34,183 nucleotides of DNA from assembly GCF_000688235.1 (NCBI RefSeq), contig NZ_JHYO01000035.1:1-34183 (forward strand), given 5' to 3'. The DNA is from Terasakiella pusilla DSM 6293. Its GTDB lineage: Bacteria > Pseudomonadota > Alphaproteobacteria > Rhodospirillales > Terasakiellaceae. This document shows, piece after piece, positions 10,144-17,893 of the stretch. A model generated the notes under the pieces. It did no database searches. It saw nothing but the letters and a program-made list of their open reading frames with translations, and was not told the DNA's origin. Numbering within the stretch: position 1 is the first letter of the stretch; each line of letters opens with the position of its first letter. Made by a program: the position numbers and the translations under genes.

Positions 10144-10183
10144 TGCGCCCTCACATCTTGTGTGGGGGCGCATCTGTTTTTTT
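10144..10183 (+). terminator. Intrinsic terminator after carB
   Basis: TGCGCCC pairs with GGGCGCA, and the stem continues through TCACA/TGTGG to about 12 bp (one G-U) around a 5-nt loop. Seven T residues follow at 10177-10183. Confidence 0.88.
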
Positions 10184-10206
10184 ACCGATCGTATGGGAAT
10201 AGAGTT

Positions 10207-10680
10207 ATGGATCGCATACCCATGACAGCTGAGGGTTGTGCCCAGCTTGAAGAAGAGTTGAAAAATTTGAAGTCGGTCGAACGACCGGCGGTAATTGCGG
10301 CGATTGCTGAAGCCCGCGAACATGGCGATCTTTCTGAAAACGCCGAGTATCATGCGGCACGCGAGAAGCAGGGCTTCATCGAGGGCCGCATTAAAGAGCT
10401 GGAATCGGTGATCAGCGTAGTAGAGGTGATTGACCCGAAAACCTTGTCCGGTGACGTGGTTCGTTTTGGGGCGACAGTTCTTGTTGTCGATGAAGAAACG
10501 GACGAAGAAACCACGTACCAGATTGTTGGTCAGCACGAAGCCAACCTTGAAGGTGGCAAGCTGTCTGTTGGAGCCCCCTTGGCCCGCGCCTTAATCGGCA
10601 AGAGCATCGGGGATAGCGTCGAAGTACGCACACCGGGCGGTATAAAGGCCTATGAAATTCTGGAAGTGGAATTCAAGTAA
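10207..10680 (+). CDS. greA: Transcription elongation factor GreA
   Basis: This factor rescues backtracked RNA polymerase by stimulating transcript cleavage (157 aa, normal length). The N-terminal coiled coil contains the signature [16 protein letters not shown], whose acidic tip residues (D and E) enter the polymerase secondary channel. The C-terminal FKBP-like domain ends with [21 protein letters not shown]. The ATG at 10207 gives the canonical [10 protein letters not shown] start; an upstream in-frame start lies inside the carB terminator. It is flanked by terminators, so it is probably monocistronic. Confidence 0.97.
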   Translation: MDRIPMTAEGCAQLEEELKNLKSVERPAVIAAIAEAREHGDLSENAEYHAAREKQGFIEGRIKELESVISVVEVIDPKTLSGDVVRFGATVLVVDEETDEETTYQIVGQHEANLEGGKLSVGAPLARALIGKSIGDSVEVRTPGGIKAYEILEVEFK

Positions 10681-10700
10681 TTCCCTTTGAAGAGTTCCAC

Positions 10701-10738
10701 AAAAAAAGCGGTGACTGTTAAACAGCACCGCTTTTTTT
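10701..10738. terminator. Bidirectional terminator between greA and lrp-like gene
   Basis: Seven A residues precede GCGGTG, and CACCGC is followed by seven T residues. Inner arms CTGTT/AACAG extend the stem. The symmetry serves both convergent genes. Confidence 0.9.
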
Positions 10739-10756
10739 ATATCTGTACAGAGAGGC

Positions 10757-11263
10757 TTACTCTTCTGTCGCGTCAACGTCATCCGGGACGTCCACTTTAA
10801 TGGGGACACCGGGGATCGTCTTGGCGCTGCGAATCGTCATGGAAGATTTGACATGAGCTACATTAGGCGCTGATGTCAGGGATTTTGTTAGGAACTGTTG
10901 ATAGGAATCCCAGTCTTTTTCAACGATTTTCAGCAGAAAGTCTGTTTCACCTGCCAGCATGTGACATTCGCGTACTTCCGGCCAGGAAGCGATCAGGTTT
11001 TCAAAAGCTTTTAAGTCGGCTTCTGCTTGGCTGTTGAGGCCAACCTGAGCGAAGACAGTCACGTTAAATCCAAGCGCGGCGGGGTCAAGCTCTGCGTGAT
11101 AGCCACGCACAAAGCCTGCTTCTTCAAGGGCGCGCACCCGACGCAAACAAGGTGGAGCTGATATGCCGGCGCGGCGGGCCAATTCGACATTTGTCATACG
11201 ACCGTCGTCTTGCAGGTCTGCAAGAATGCGGCGATCGATTCGGTCAAGTTTGACCTTTTGCAT
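10757..11263 (-). CDS. Lrp/AsnC family transcriptional regulator
   Basis: The 168-aa protein has an N-terminal winged helix-turn-helix (LDRIDRRILADLQDDGRMTN, then VELARRAGISAPPCLRRVRALEEAG, residues about 6-50) and a C-terminal RAM ligand-binding domain (about 70-150, with the EVRECHMLAGETDFLLKI strand-turn). The family binds amino acids and acts as octamers. Arrangement and length are those of Lrp itself rather than a fused form. The start at 11263 (MQKVKLDRID) has GGAG about 10 nt upstream; a longer in-frame start at 11377 would add an unlikely hydrophobic extension. The effector cannot be told from sequence. Confidence 0.93.
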   Translation of the reverse strand: MQKVKLDRIDRRILADLQDDGRMTNVELARRAGISAPPCLRRVRALEEAGFVRGYHAELDPAALGFNVTVFAQVGLNSQAEADLKAFENLIASWPEVRECHMLAGETDFLLKIVEKDWDSYQQFLTKSLTSAPNVAHVKSSMTIRSAKTIPGVPIKVDVPDDVDATEE

Positions 11264-11626
11264 AATAATTCTACTCCAAAAATTCCTTGATAGACGCAAC
11301 GATATTACAATGTTGTGCAGCGTAAGCCAAGAGAAGCTTACAAAAAAAGCGCAAGAAAATTTCATTGCAAAATGCATAAAAGTACGATCCGAAAATGAAA
11401 AATGATTAGCTGGGGAGGGGTTAGCCGCTAGTTTAGAAAACGAGAGGGGGCTTTTGATCTAGCTATTTGATTTTTTTGATAAATTTTAAGAAGCAAGCTA
11501 TAGCCCTGAAATCAAAAAGCCGTTAACGTAACGAAATTCAGGACGCGCTTTTTCCCGGTTGCAATCAATAGGGAGAGAGGGTAGTCTGTCGCTAGTTTTG
11601 AATCATTCAAAAAAAAGGAAGATGTA
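11264..11626. other. 363-nt gap between divergent regulator and peroxiredoxin
   Basis: No credible gene was found. The gap is AT-rich and must hold the promoters of both divergent genes. A hairpin GTAAGC/GCTTAC lies at 11322-11341. A CGTTAACG palindrome lies at about 11522, in what would be the peroxiredoxin 5' leader of about 115 nt. Confidence 0.5.
11476..11504 (+). promoter_or_regulatory. Candidate sigma-70 promoter for the peroxiredoxin
   Basis: TTGATA (11476-11481), a 17-nt AT-rich spacer and TATAGC (11499-11504). This is the best-scoring pair seen by eye in the gap. It implies a 5' leader of roughly 115 nt. Confidence 0.45.
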
Positions 11627-12232
11627 ATGTCTCAAGTTCTCGTAGGTCAAGAAGCTCCTGATTTCACAGCACCGGCTGTTATGGGCGACAACTCTATCAA
11701 TGAAGAATTTAACCTGAAATCCTATCTCGACGGTTCTTACGGCGTTCTGTTCTTCTATCCGTTGGACTTCACGTTTGTATGTCCTTCTGAAATCATCGCA
11801 TTTGACAAACGTCGTGCGGCTTTTGAAGAACGTGGCGCGAAAGTTATCGCTTGTTCCATCGATTCTCACTTCACACACCTGGCGTGGAAAAACACACCGG
11901 TAAACGAAGGTGGTTTGGGTCAGGTTCAGTTCCCGATGGTTGCTGACATCACGAAAGACATCGTCACTGACTACGGTGTGAAAACAGGTCCGGGCATCGC
12001 GTTCCGTGGCACATTCATCATCGACAAAAACGGCGTTGTTCGCCACCAACTCGTTAACGATCTGCCGCTGGGCCGTAACGTTGACGAAACAATCCGTACA
12101 CTGGACGCGCTGATCTTCCACGAAGAGCACGGCGAAGTTTGCCCGGCGGGTTGGAACAAAGGTGATTCCGGTATGACAGCGACTCCAGACGGCGTTGCAG
12201 CGTACTTGTCAGCAAACTCTGACAAACTCTAA
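11627..12232 (+). CDS. Typical 2-Cys peroxiredoxin (AhpC/Prx1 type)
   Basis: This thiol peroxidase reduces hydrogen and organic peroxides (201 aa, normal length). The peroxidatic cysteine is C52 in DFTFVCPSE and the resolving cysteine is C172 in HGEVCPAGW. The GGLG loop (95-98) linked to hyperoxidation sensitivity in other members is present, but the C-terminus lacks the usual YF motif. An AAAGGAAG ribosome site precedes the ATG. The gene lies directly upstream of thioredoxin reductase, consistent with a thioredoxin-linked peroxide defence pair. It has its own terminator. Confidence 0.96.
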   Translation: MSQVLVGQEAPDFTAPAVMGDNSINEEFNLKSYLDGSYGVLFFYPLDFTFVCPSEIIAFDKRRAAFEERGAKVIACSIDSHFTHLAWKNTPVNEGGLGQVQFPMVADITKDIVTDYGVKTGPGIAFRGTFIIDKNGVVRHQLVNDLPLGRNVDETIRTLDALIFHEEHGEVCPAGWNKGDSGMTATPDGVAAYLSANSDKL

Positions 12233-12260
12233 GTATTACGATACTTGGTAAAATAGTAAA

Positions 12261-12287
12261 AAGGGGAGCCTTGGCTTCCCTTTTTTT
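12261..12287 (+). terminator. Intrinsic terminator after peroxiredoxin
   Basis: GGGGAGCC/GGCTTCCC (one G-U) with a 2-nt apex, followed by seven T residues at 12281-12287. Confidence 0.87.
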
Positions 12288-12326
12288 CTTCTATCTTGCG
12301 TATCGGGCCAGACGTGCCTAGATTAG

Positions 12327-13313
<987 letters not shown>

Positions 13314-13346
13314 TAAAGTAACTTTTGTTACATTTTGAATTTGTTT

Positions 13347-13380
13347 AAGGCGAAAGGGCAGTTTTCTCTTTCGCCTTTTT
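13347..13380 (+). terminator. Intrinsic terminator after trxB
   Basis: AAGGCGAAAG (13347-13356) pairs perfectly with CTTTCGCCTT (13368-13377), followed by T residues to 13380. Confidence 0.88.
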
Positions 13381-13432
13381 CATCTATGCTATATACGCAT
13401 GGCTATTATGCGTGTGTAGAATAGGAAGAACA

Positions 13433-14320
13433 ATGCATTGGGATAAATTACGAGTTTTTCATGCCGTTGCGGAAGCAGGCAGTTTTACTCATGCAGGTGA
13501 AAATCTAAATCTGAGCCAGTCGGCGGTTAGCCGGCAGATCAGTGCATTGGAAGAAAGTATTCAGGTGAGCTTGTTTCACCGTCACGCCCGTGGTCTGATT
13601 CTGACCGAACAGGGTGAGCTTCTCTATAAAACAGCCCATGAAGTCTTTGCCAAGCTGGCTATGGTGGAAAGCCAACTGAGCGAATCTAAAGAAAGCCCGC
13701 AAGGCACGTTGAAGATTACAACGACGGTTGCCTTTGGCTCCACATGGTTAACACCTAAACTTCGTGAATTTTTGGAACTTTACCCGGATATTGAAGTGAG
13801 TGTGGTGCTGACGGATAATGAACTTGATTTGTCCATGCGGGAGGCAGATGTCGCGATTCGGCTCAGCCCTCCCAAGCAACCGGATTTGATTCAGCGTCAT
13901 CTCTGGAGCATGCCGTATCATATCTATGCGGCGCCGGATTACCTCAAAAAGCATGGGATGCCAACAAAGCCGCAGGATCTGGACAAGCATCGCATCATTG
14001 TCTATGGGGATGACGTTAAACAGCCAGTACAGGGGCTGAACTGGTTATTGTCGGCGGGCCGTTCTGATGGCACCAAGCGGACAGCGGCTCTGCGGGTGAA
14101 TAACGTTTATGGGATTTTCCGTGCGGTGCAAAGCGGACTTGGTCTGGGGGCCTTGCCGGAATATATGAGTCGCGAAGTCGGCAATTTGGTGGAAATTCTG
14201 CCTGAGTTGCGCGGTCCGATCATTGATACCTATTTTGTGTATCCTGAAGAGCTTAGAAACTCGAAAAGAATCACTTTATTTAGAGATTTTATCGTCAGAA
14301 AAATGAGCCAAGCAATATAA
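13433..14320 (+). CDS. LysR family transcriptional regulator
   Basis: The 295-aa protein has the LysR winged helix-turn-helix (residues 1-60: MHWDKLRVFHAVAEAGSFTH, then ENLNLSQSAVSRQISALEE), a linker helix and a substrate-binding domain (about 88-290, with LDLSMREADVAIRLSPP and GLGALPEYM). The start at 13433 follows AGGAAGA; seven extra in-frame codons upstream look spurious. The target genes and inducer cannot be deduced. It is tandem to trxB but separated by a strong terminator, so it is its own unit. Three TGCAT/ATGCA half-sites lie just downstream (14363-14392). Confidence 0.93.
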   Translation: MHWDKLRVFHAVAEAGSFTHAGENLNLSQSAVSRQISALEESIQVSLFHRHARGLILTEQGELLYKTAHEVFAKLAMVESQLSESKESPQGTLKITTTVAFGSTWLTPKLREFLELYPDIEVSVVLTDNELDLSMREADVAIRLSPPKQPDLIQRHLWSMPYHIYAAPDYLKKHGMPTKPQDLDKHRIIVYGDDVKQPVQGLNWLLSAGRSDGTKRTAALRVNNVYGIFRAVQSGLGLGALPEYMSREVGNLVEILPELRGPIIDTYFVYPEELRNSKRITLFRDFIVRKMSQAI

Positions 14321-14362
14321 TTTCTTGGTTATAAGGTTTTGTTTTAAAATAGTTATTTCCTA

Positions 14363-14418
14363 ACTGCATGGTCAAGTATGCAGTAAATGCATGACAGCCT
14401 TGCCATTTTTGCTATGGT
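14363..14418 (+). promoter_or_regulatory. Inverted TGCAT/ATGCA repeats and candidate promoter of RNA unit 1
   Basis: ACTGCAT (14363-14369) is inverted as ATGCAGT (14378-14384), which overlaps a second palindrome, ATGCA-N5-TGCAT (14378-14392). Directly after these, ATGACA (14391-14396), a 16-nt spacer and TATGGT (14413-14418) form a plausible sigma-70 promoter. The repeats would touch its -35. The promoter call is by eye only. Confidence 0.4.
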
Positions 14419-14424
14419 GTTCGC

Positions 14425-14589
14425 ACCTGCAACAAGATACATATTGTTTACTAACTTTGTTGCGTTGCAGCAAAGTTACTTCCCTTCAGATTTTGCTGAA
14501 GGAGGGTCCCCCTCCGGGGTCGACCCTACGTCTCCCAGACGTGAAGCCTCCCTGTTAAAACTTGCCGGGCCTTTTGGCCCGGTTTTTTT
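14425..14589 (+). ncRNA. Candidate structured small RNA, unit 1
   Basis: The 574-nt gap between convergent lysR and aminotransferase genes contains no plausible ORF. In order it shows: hairpin AACTTTGTTGC/GCAGCAAAGTT (14453-14477); CCTTCAG/CTGAAGG (14483-14502), which competes with GGAGGG/CCCTCC (14501-14515); ACGTCT/AGACGT with a CCC loop (14528-14542); a linear stretch with GAAGCCTCCCTGTTAAA; and a terminator CCGGGCC/GGCCCGG plus seven T residues (14565-14589). The CCTCCC stretch is complementary to Shine-Dalgarno sequences. The 5' end is inferred from a possible promoter. The arrangement recalls alphaproteobacterial anti-SD sRNAs (cuckoo/CcsR type), by analogy only. Confidence 0.55.
14525..14589 (+). 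repeat. Direct repeat, copy 1 (core plus terminator)
   Basis: Positions 14525-14559 are identical to 14816-14850 (35 nt). The following terminator hairpin 14564-14582 is identical to 14858-14876 (19 nt). The linker between them is 4 nt here and 7 nt in copy 2. Confidence 0.9.
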
Positions 14590-14741
14590 GCCTAAAATCT
14601 GGTTTCTGTTTGTGACGCAAGGGGTTTACCTCAAAAGTATAGGTTTGCGCTTTTTGAATGTTTTAGGGCGCTACTATGAGGAAAACGCATAATTGGGTTG
14701 CAGGAAAGGGTATTTATTTTATGGCCCGAGGGGGGTAGAAC

Positions 14742-14886
14742 GTGCCTGTCGACACCGCACTGCGGTATCGCACAGTTTCGAAAGTTTTTTTCGATTTTGG
14801 GGCCAGTCTTCTGGTCCTACGTCTCCCAGACGTGAAGCCTCCCTGTTAAAGACTTATGCCGGGCCTTTTGGCCCGGCTTTTTTTTT
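14742..14886 (+). ncRNA. Candidate structured small RNA, unit 2 (tandem paralogue of unit 1)
   Basis: It shares an identical 35-nt core with unit 1 (14816-14850 versus 14525-14559) and a terminator with the same 19-nt hairpin (14858-14876), followed by nine T residues. The 5' parts differ in sequence but again fold: CTGT-ACCGC/GCGGT-ACAG (14746-14775), CGAAA/TTTCG (14779-14793) and GGGCCAG/CTGGTCC (14800-14817). Retention of core and terminator with divergent but structured 5' domains suggests duplicated RNA genes. No convincing promoter was found, so the 5' end is approximate. Confidence 0.5.
14816..14886 (+). repeat. Direct repeat, copy 2 (core plus terminator)
   Basis: Second copy of the 35-nt core and terminator found at 14525-14589. 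The terminator here has one extra closing pair (GCCGGGCC/GGCCCGGC) and a longer T-run. Confidence 0.9.
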
Positions 14887-14894
14887 GCCTATTC

Positions 14895-15746
14895 TCAGGC
14901 CTTTGCCCACTTAAAATACAAGTCGCGCAATTGCATGGTGATGTCCCCAATGGGTAGATCGCGATCTTCCAGTTTGGTGCAGGGGCCGACCTTGAAGTAG
15001 TTGCCCGTTCCAAAGACTTCATCGGCTGCCATCACTTCTTCAAATTTGACGGATTTCTCAACCACTTCAAAGCCGTTTTCTCTGGCAAGCTTGATGACGC
15101 GTTGGCGCGTAATCCCGTTCAGGAAGGTGTCGTTGGGCACCGGGGTGTAAATTACCTTGTCTTTCACATAAAACAGGTTGGTATAGGCAAATTCAGCAAC
15201 GTTGCCATTGGGGTCTAGGACGACGGCTGTGTCAAAGCCTTTGCCTTGCGCTTCTGTGACGCAGCGCCCCACGTTGGGATACAGGCAGGAGGCTTTGGCT
15301 TCTGTCGGGGCCATGTCACGTGCTGGGCGTCTAAAGCTTGATTTACAGGCGCTAAAACCAGTGGGTTCGGGTAAGGGGGCATCAAAGATGCTGAGGACAA
15401 AACGGGTGCTTGACGGATCGGGGGCAATAAAGCCTGAGTCAGCATAAAACATGGGGCAGACGTAAAGTTCTGCATCTGCCGGGAACTTGGCAACCCCTTC
15501 CCAGGACAGTTCGGCAATCTCCTGTGCACTTAGCATTGGCGCCATACCGAGGAGGCGCGCAGAATCGATGGAGCGTTGGCAATGAAGATCGAGGTCGGGG
15601 ATCACACCGTCAAAAGCGCGTGCACCGTCAAAAACACTAGAGGAAAGCCAGAAACCATGCGTACGTGGCCCCATGGTATTGGGATTGCCTTCGCTCCATT
15701 CCCCATCAAAATATGTCCACGTCTTTCCGCTTCCTACATTACCCAT
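14895..15746 (-). CDS. Class IV (fold-type IV) PLP aminotransferase, branched-chain type
   Basis: The 283-aa protein matches the branched-chain aminotransferase / D-amino-acid transaminase fold. The start region contains YFDGEWSEGN and GFWLSSSVFDGARAFDG. The PLP-binding lysine is K151 (EAKASCLYPN), E185 (NVAEFAYTNLF) lies near the cofactor ring, and a phosphate-binding NGITRQRVI motif follows. It probably interconverts branched-chain amino acids and 2-oxo acids, but substrate specificity cannot be read reliably. AGGA precedes the ATG by about 8 nt. The start overlaps the stop of the small upstream ORF (TGATG). Confidence 0.92.
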   Translation of the reverse strand: MGNVGSGKTWTYFDGEWSEGNPNTMGPRTHGFWLSSSVFDGARAFDGVIPDLDLHCQRSIDSARLLGMAPMLSAQEIAELSWEGVAKFPADAELYVCPMFYADSGFIAPDPSSTRFVLSIFDAPLPEPTGFSACKSSFRRPARDMAPTEAKASCLYPNVGRCVTEAQGKGFDTAVVLDPNGNVAEFAYTNLFYVKDKVIYTPVPNDTFLNGITRQRVIKLARENGFEVVEKSVKFEEVMAADEVFGTGNYFKVGPCTKLEDRDLPIGDITMQLRDLYFKWAKA

Positions 15747-15961
15747 CAGATTTGTCCTTTTGTTTCGAGGTTCTTTTCATGTTGTGATATTGGATTATTT
15801 TTTGAAGGATAAACAAATCTTTTTTTGAGTTGGTATTTTTTCATCTGTTTGATCCTGTATATCTCTTCTATTTTGTGCCGGATTGATATCGGCGGGGCAC
15901 TGTGCGTATGTCCAAGGTACTTTGGCACAGGCCCGTTGAAGCGCAGGTCAAGATCTATCAT
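15746..15961 (-). CDS. Small hypothetical protein upstream of the aminotransferase
   Basis: This is a 71-aa basic ORF with no recognised family (MIDLDLRFNGPVPKYLGHTH, then a lysine-rich C-terminus). It has a good AGGAGA ribosome site before the ATG, and its stop overlaps the aminotransferase start as TGATG, a coupling signature. It may be a leader/coupling ORF or a real small protein. The C-terminal half has low complexity, and there is no domain evidence. Confidence 0.5.
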   Translation of the reverse strand: MIDLDLRFNGPVPKYLGHTHSAPPISIRHKIEEIYRIKQMKKYQLKKRFVYPSKNNPISQHEKNLETKGQI

Positions 15962-16018
15962 GGTTCATTCTCCTATTTAGGAAAGTAGACCTAATCTGTT
16001 TTGGTGATTTGTAAAGGC

Positions 16019-16651
16019 CTATTGTGAGGCCCAGATGATCCGGTGAATCCAGACGATCTCTTCCATTTCAAAGAAACGATCTTCATATTCCGGGTTGAGG
16101 GATTGCAGCTCAATCTTTCTAGCAGAGCGGCGGCGCAGTTGCTTGGCCATCACTTCGCCTTCTGTTGTTTTAACGACAACCCGATCCCCGCGCCGGATGC
16201 TGGCCTCGGGGGAGACAAGAACCAGATCACCATCGCGATACACGGGTTCCATACTTGCTCCGGTAATCTCAAGGGCATAGGCATTGGAATCGGGGATGTC
16301 GGGAAAAGGGATCTCATCCCAACTGCCGCCGGTGGGATAGCCTGCATCATCAAAAAAACCGTGAGAACCAGCTTGGGCCAGCCCGATCAGCGGTACGTTG
16401 CGAAAGGCTGTGCGCGGTGCTTCGCCATGTACGAAGGTAACAAAATCACTGAGATCCGATTTGGTTGCATCCAAGACCTTGGCGATACTTTCGGTGCTGG
16501 GCCAGCGGGCTTTTCCCTCACGTGTCAGGCGCTTGCTTTTATTGAAAGTTGTCGGGTCAAGACCAGCTTTACGCGCCAATCCAGAAGCGGAGAGGCCGTA
16601 TTCTTTTGCGAGGCGATCAACAGCGCGCCAAATGTCAGCATGTTTCAACAT
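16019..16651 (-). CDS. S24-family LexA/CI-type repressor (HTH plus self-cleaving peptidase)
   Basis: This is a 210-aa transcriptional repressor. An N-terminal helix-turn-helix (LAKEYGLSASGLARKAGLDP) is followed by an S24 domain with the A-G cleavage site in GLAQAGSHG, the nucleophile serine in ITGASMEPVYRDGDLVLV and the general-base lysine in EVMAKQL. Such proteins self-cleave on RecA activation and control prophage or SOS genes. It is divergent from the late-gene cluster and is a good candidate for its switch, but it could be a chromosomal regulator linked to the aminotransferase. A TATAAT (16667-16662, minus) lies so close that the ATG at 16660 would precede the transcript start. The start at 16651 and a leaderless or near-leaderless mRNA fit better. 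Confidence 0.88.
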   Translation of the reverse strand: MLKHADIWRAVDRLAKEYGLSASGLARKAGLDPTTFNKSKRLTREGKARWPSTESIAKVLDATKSDLSDFVTFVHGEAPRTAFRNVPLIGLAQAGSHGFFDDAGYPTGGSWDEIPFPDIPDSNAYALEITGASMEPVYRDGDLVLVSPEASIRRGDRVVVKTTEGEVMAKQLRRRSARKIELQSLNPEYEDRFFEMEEIVWIHRIIWASQ

Positions 16652-16711
16652 AGCACCCATTATTATAGAAATAAGATCATATGGCTATAGGAATTTATTG
16701 AAAAAGAAGCG

Positions 16712-16739
16712 TTGACTTAGGATAAAAAATCGATAAATA
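16712..16739 (+). promoter_or_regulatory. Candidate promoter for the first late-cluster genes
   Basis: TTGACT (16712-16717), 16 nt, then TAAATA (16734-16739) faces the cluster and diverges from the S24 repressor start. The -35 is good and the -10 weak. Confidence 0.35.
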
Positions 16740-16791
16740 GATGTTCAGGTTTTGTTCTATTTTGCAAATGCACTTGGGGGTAGTTTATATT

Positions 16792-17160
16792 ATGTCAAAA
16801 ATGAAACGCATCTTTCCAGCACCCTGTCCGGACGGGGACACCACGCCTTTTCAGGATGGGGAGGAGGCCTGGTTCTGGTTTGCCCGCTGCCAAATAATGC
16901 GCAGAGACGGCGCGCGTATTGTGTCAGGGTTGACCATGACGCCACGCCCGTGTGTTCCCGATGATGTTTATCGCACGGTTATGGGGCTGTTCCGCCGTAA
17001 CCATTTGGATAATGTCCATCTACAGGTGTTGGGCTCATATGGCGAAAAAATGTGTCCGCCGGATGAATATGTCGGGGACGAAAAAGATCATGTCCCTGTA
17101 TGGCGGGATGCCTTGGAAAAATTGGGTAAAGCATTGCAGAAGAAAGGAATTGTGGAATGA
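16792..17160 (+). CDS. Phage-cluster protein of unknown function
   Basis: The product is 122 aa from the chosen start (MSKMKRIFPAPCPDGDTTPF). No family is recognised. Visible traits are an aromatic stretch (EEAWFWFARCQIM), MTPRPCVPDDVYR near the middle and a lysine-rich C-terminus; cysteines recur but not in a zinc-finger spacing. The start is uncertain: ATG at 16768 or 16801 is possible, and TTGGGGG upstream is the only ribosome-site-like sequence. Its stop overlaps the next start (ATGA). Confidence 0.72.
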   Translation: MSKMKRIFPAPCPDGDTTPFQDGEEAWFWFARCQIMRRDGARIVSGLTMTPRPCVPDDVYRTVMGLFRRNHLDNVHLQVLGSYGEKMCPPDEYVGDEKDHVPVWRDALEKLGKALQKKGIVE

Positions 17161-17564
17161 GTACGGCGCTGGTGGTGTTTAGTGATAATGCAGGTGTGTG
17201 GTGGTTACGTTATTTAAAGCCGGGTTTTCGCCATTGTTTTGTGATGCTGGAAACCGATCGCGGCTGTGTCTGGATTGATCCGTTAAGCACAGGGTTGACG
17301 ATTAAACCGCTGGAAGGGTTCGAGCTGGCGGGTTTGATGCGCTGGTATAAGGATCAGGGGATGCGTGTGGTTAAAGTGAATGTGCATGCAGGTAAGACCG
17401 CAGCCTTTAGCTGGGCGCCCATGACCTGTGTTGAAGTGGTGAAGCGTCTTATCGGTTTGCATGATTGTGCGGTCTTGACCCCGTGGCAGCTCTATCAAAA
17501 ACTTCACAAAAGAGAACAAAAGTCTAATTTAGGAAAAAAGTCCTTGACTTTCTCGTTCCGGTGA
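17157..17564 (+). CDS. Putative permuted papain-like (NlpC/P60-type) cysteine enzyme of the phage cluster
   Basis: This 135-aa protein is translated from an ATGA overlap with the preceding gene. A conserved-looking histidine lies in an early strand (GFRHCFVMLETD), followed by a tryptophan strand (CVWIDPLST), and a cysteine sits at the start of a helix (PMTCVEVVKRLIGL). Histidine before cysteine is the order of circularly permuted papain-like amidases. The fold assignment is inference from this pattern. Its stop lies about 20 nt after the -35 of the strong promoter module P1, so that promoter begins inside the gene. Confidence 0.65.
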   Translation: MSTALVVFSDNAGVWWLRYLKPGFRHCFVMLETDRGCVWIDPLSTGLTIKPLEGFELAGLMRWYKDQGMRVVKVNVHAGKTAAFSWAPMTCVEVVKRLIGLHDCAVLTPWQLYQKLHKREQKSNLGKKSLTFSFR

Positions 17565-17589
17565 GGTAGCTTCCTTCTTGTCAACGGGA
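17544..17589 (+). promoter_or_regulatory. Promoter-leader module P1
   Basis: TTGACT (17544-17549), 17-nt spacer, TAGCTT (17567-17572), then TTCTTGTCAACGGGA (17575-17589), where transcription should begin. The last 15 nt and the distance of 31 nt from the -35 to it are identical in P2 at 22090. It drives the portal-scaffold block. Confidence 0.7.
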
Positions 17590-17600
17590 TCAGTGTGACC

Positions 17601-17637
17601 AAAGCCCTTCAAGCTTCTGCTTGGAGGGCTTTTTTTA
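17601..17637 (+). terminator. Promoter-proximal terminator after P1
   Basis: AAAGCCCT-CAAGC pairs with GCTTG-AGGGCTTT (one mismatch in a 14-bp arm, loop TTCT), followed by seven or more T residues. It lies between P1 and the first gene of the block (17681), so it must be passed or antiterminated for the block to be read. Confidence 0.85.
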
Positions 17638-17680
17638 TACCTGATTCTGATTTTCCCAAAGACCAAGTAAGGAGAAAGTT

Positions 17681-17890
17681 ATGGGAGGCATGTTTTCATC
17701 CCCAGATCCAATCGCACCACCACCAGAGCCACCCGCGCCGCCAGACCCGGCAGAGGCCGAGCGTGATGAACGATTAAAGAATATGGAACGCCGCCGACGC
17801 GGGCGCCAAGGAACCATTCAGACCTCATGGCGAGGATTGGAAGAAAGTGGCGAGAACACGGGGCAGGGCAAAAAACTGTTGGGAGACTGA
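17681..17890 (+). CDS. Small proline-rich phage protein upstream of portal
   Basis: This 69-aa protein starts MGGMFSSPDPIAPPPEPPAP, with a charged middle and a C-terminal GRQGTIQTSWRGL plus KLLGD. Small proteins with this proline-rich N-terminus and RRGR-GTI-TS-RG pattern commonly precede portal genes in podovirus-like prophages; their function is not established. A strong AAGGAGAAAG ribosome site is present, and the portal start follows 3 nt after its stop. Confidence 0.8.
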   Translation: MGGMFSSPDPIAPPPEPPAPPDPAEAERDERLKNMERRRRGRQGTIQTSWRGLEESGENTGQGKKLLGD

Positions 17891-17893
17891 TTG

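Noticed and set aside
14387-14914. Two plus-strand open frames (14387-14692 and 14693-14914) in the repeat region
   Set aside because: Their shared peptide arises from the duplicated RNA core and terminator, they run through terminator hairpins, and they lack ribosome sites.
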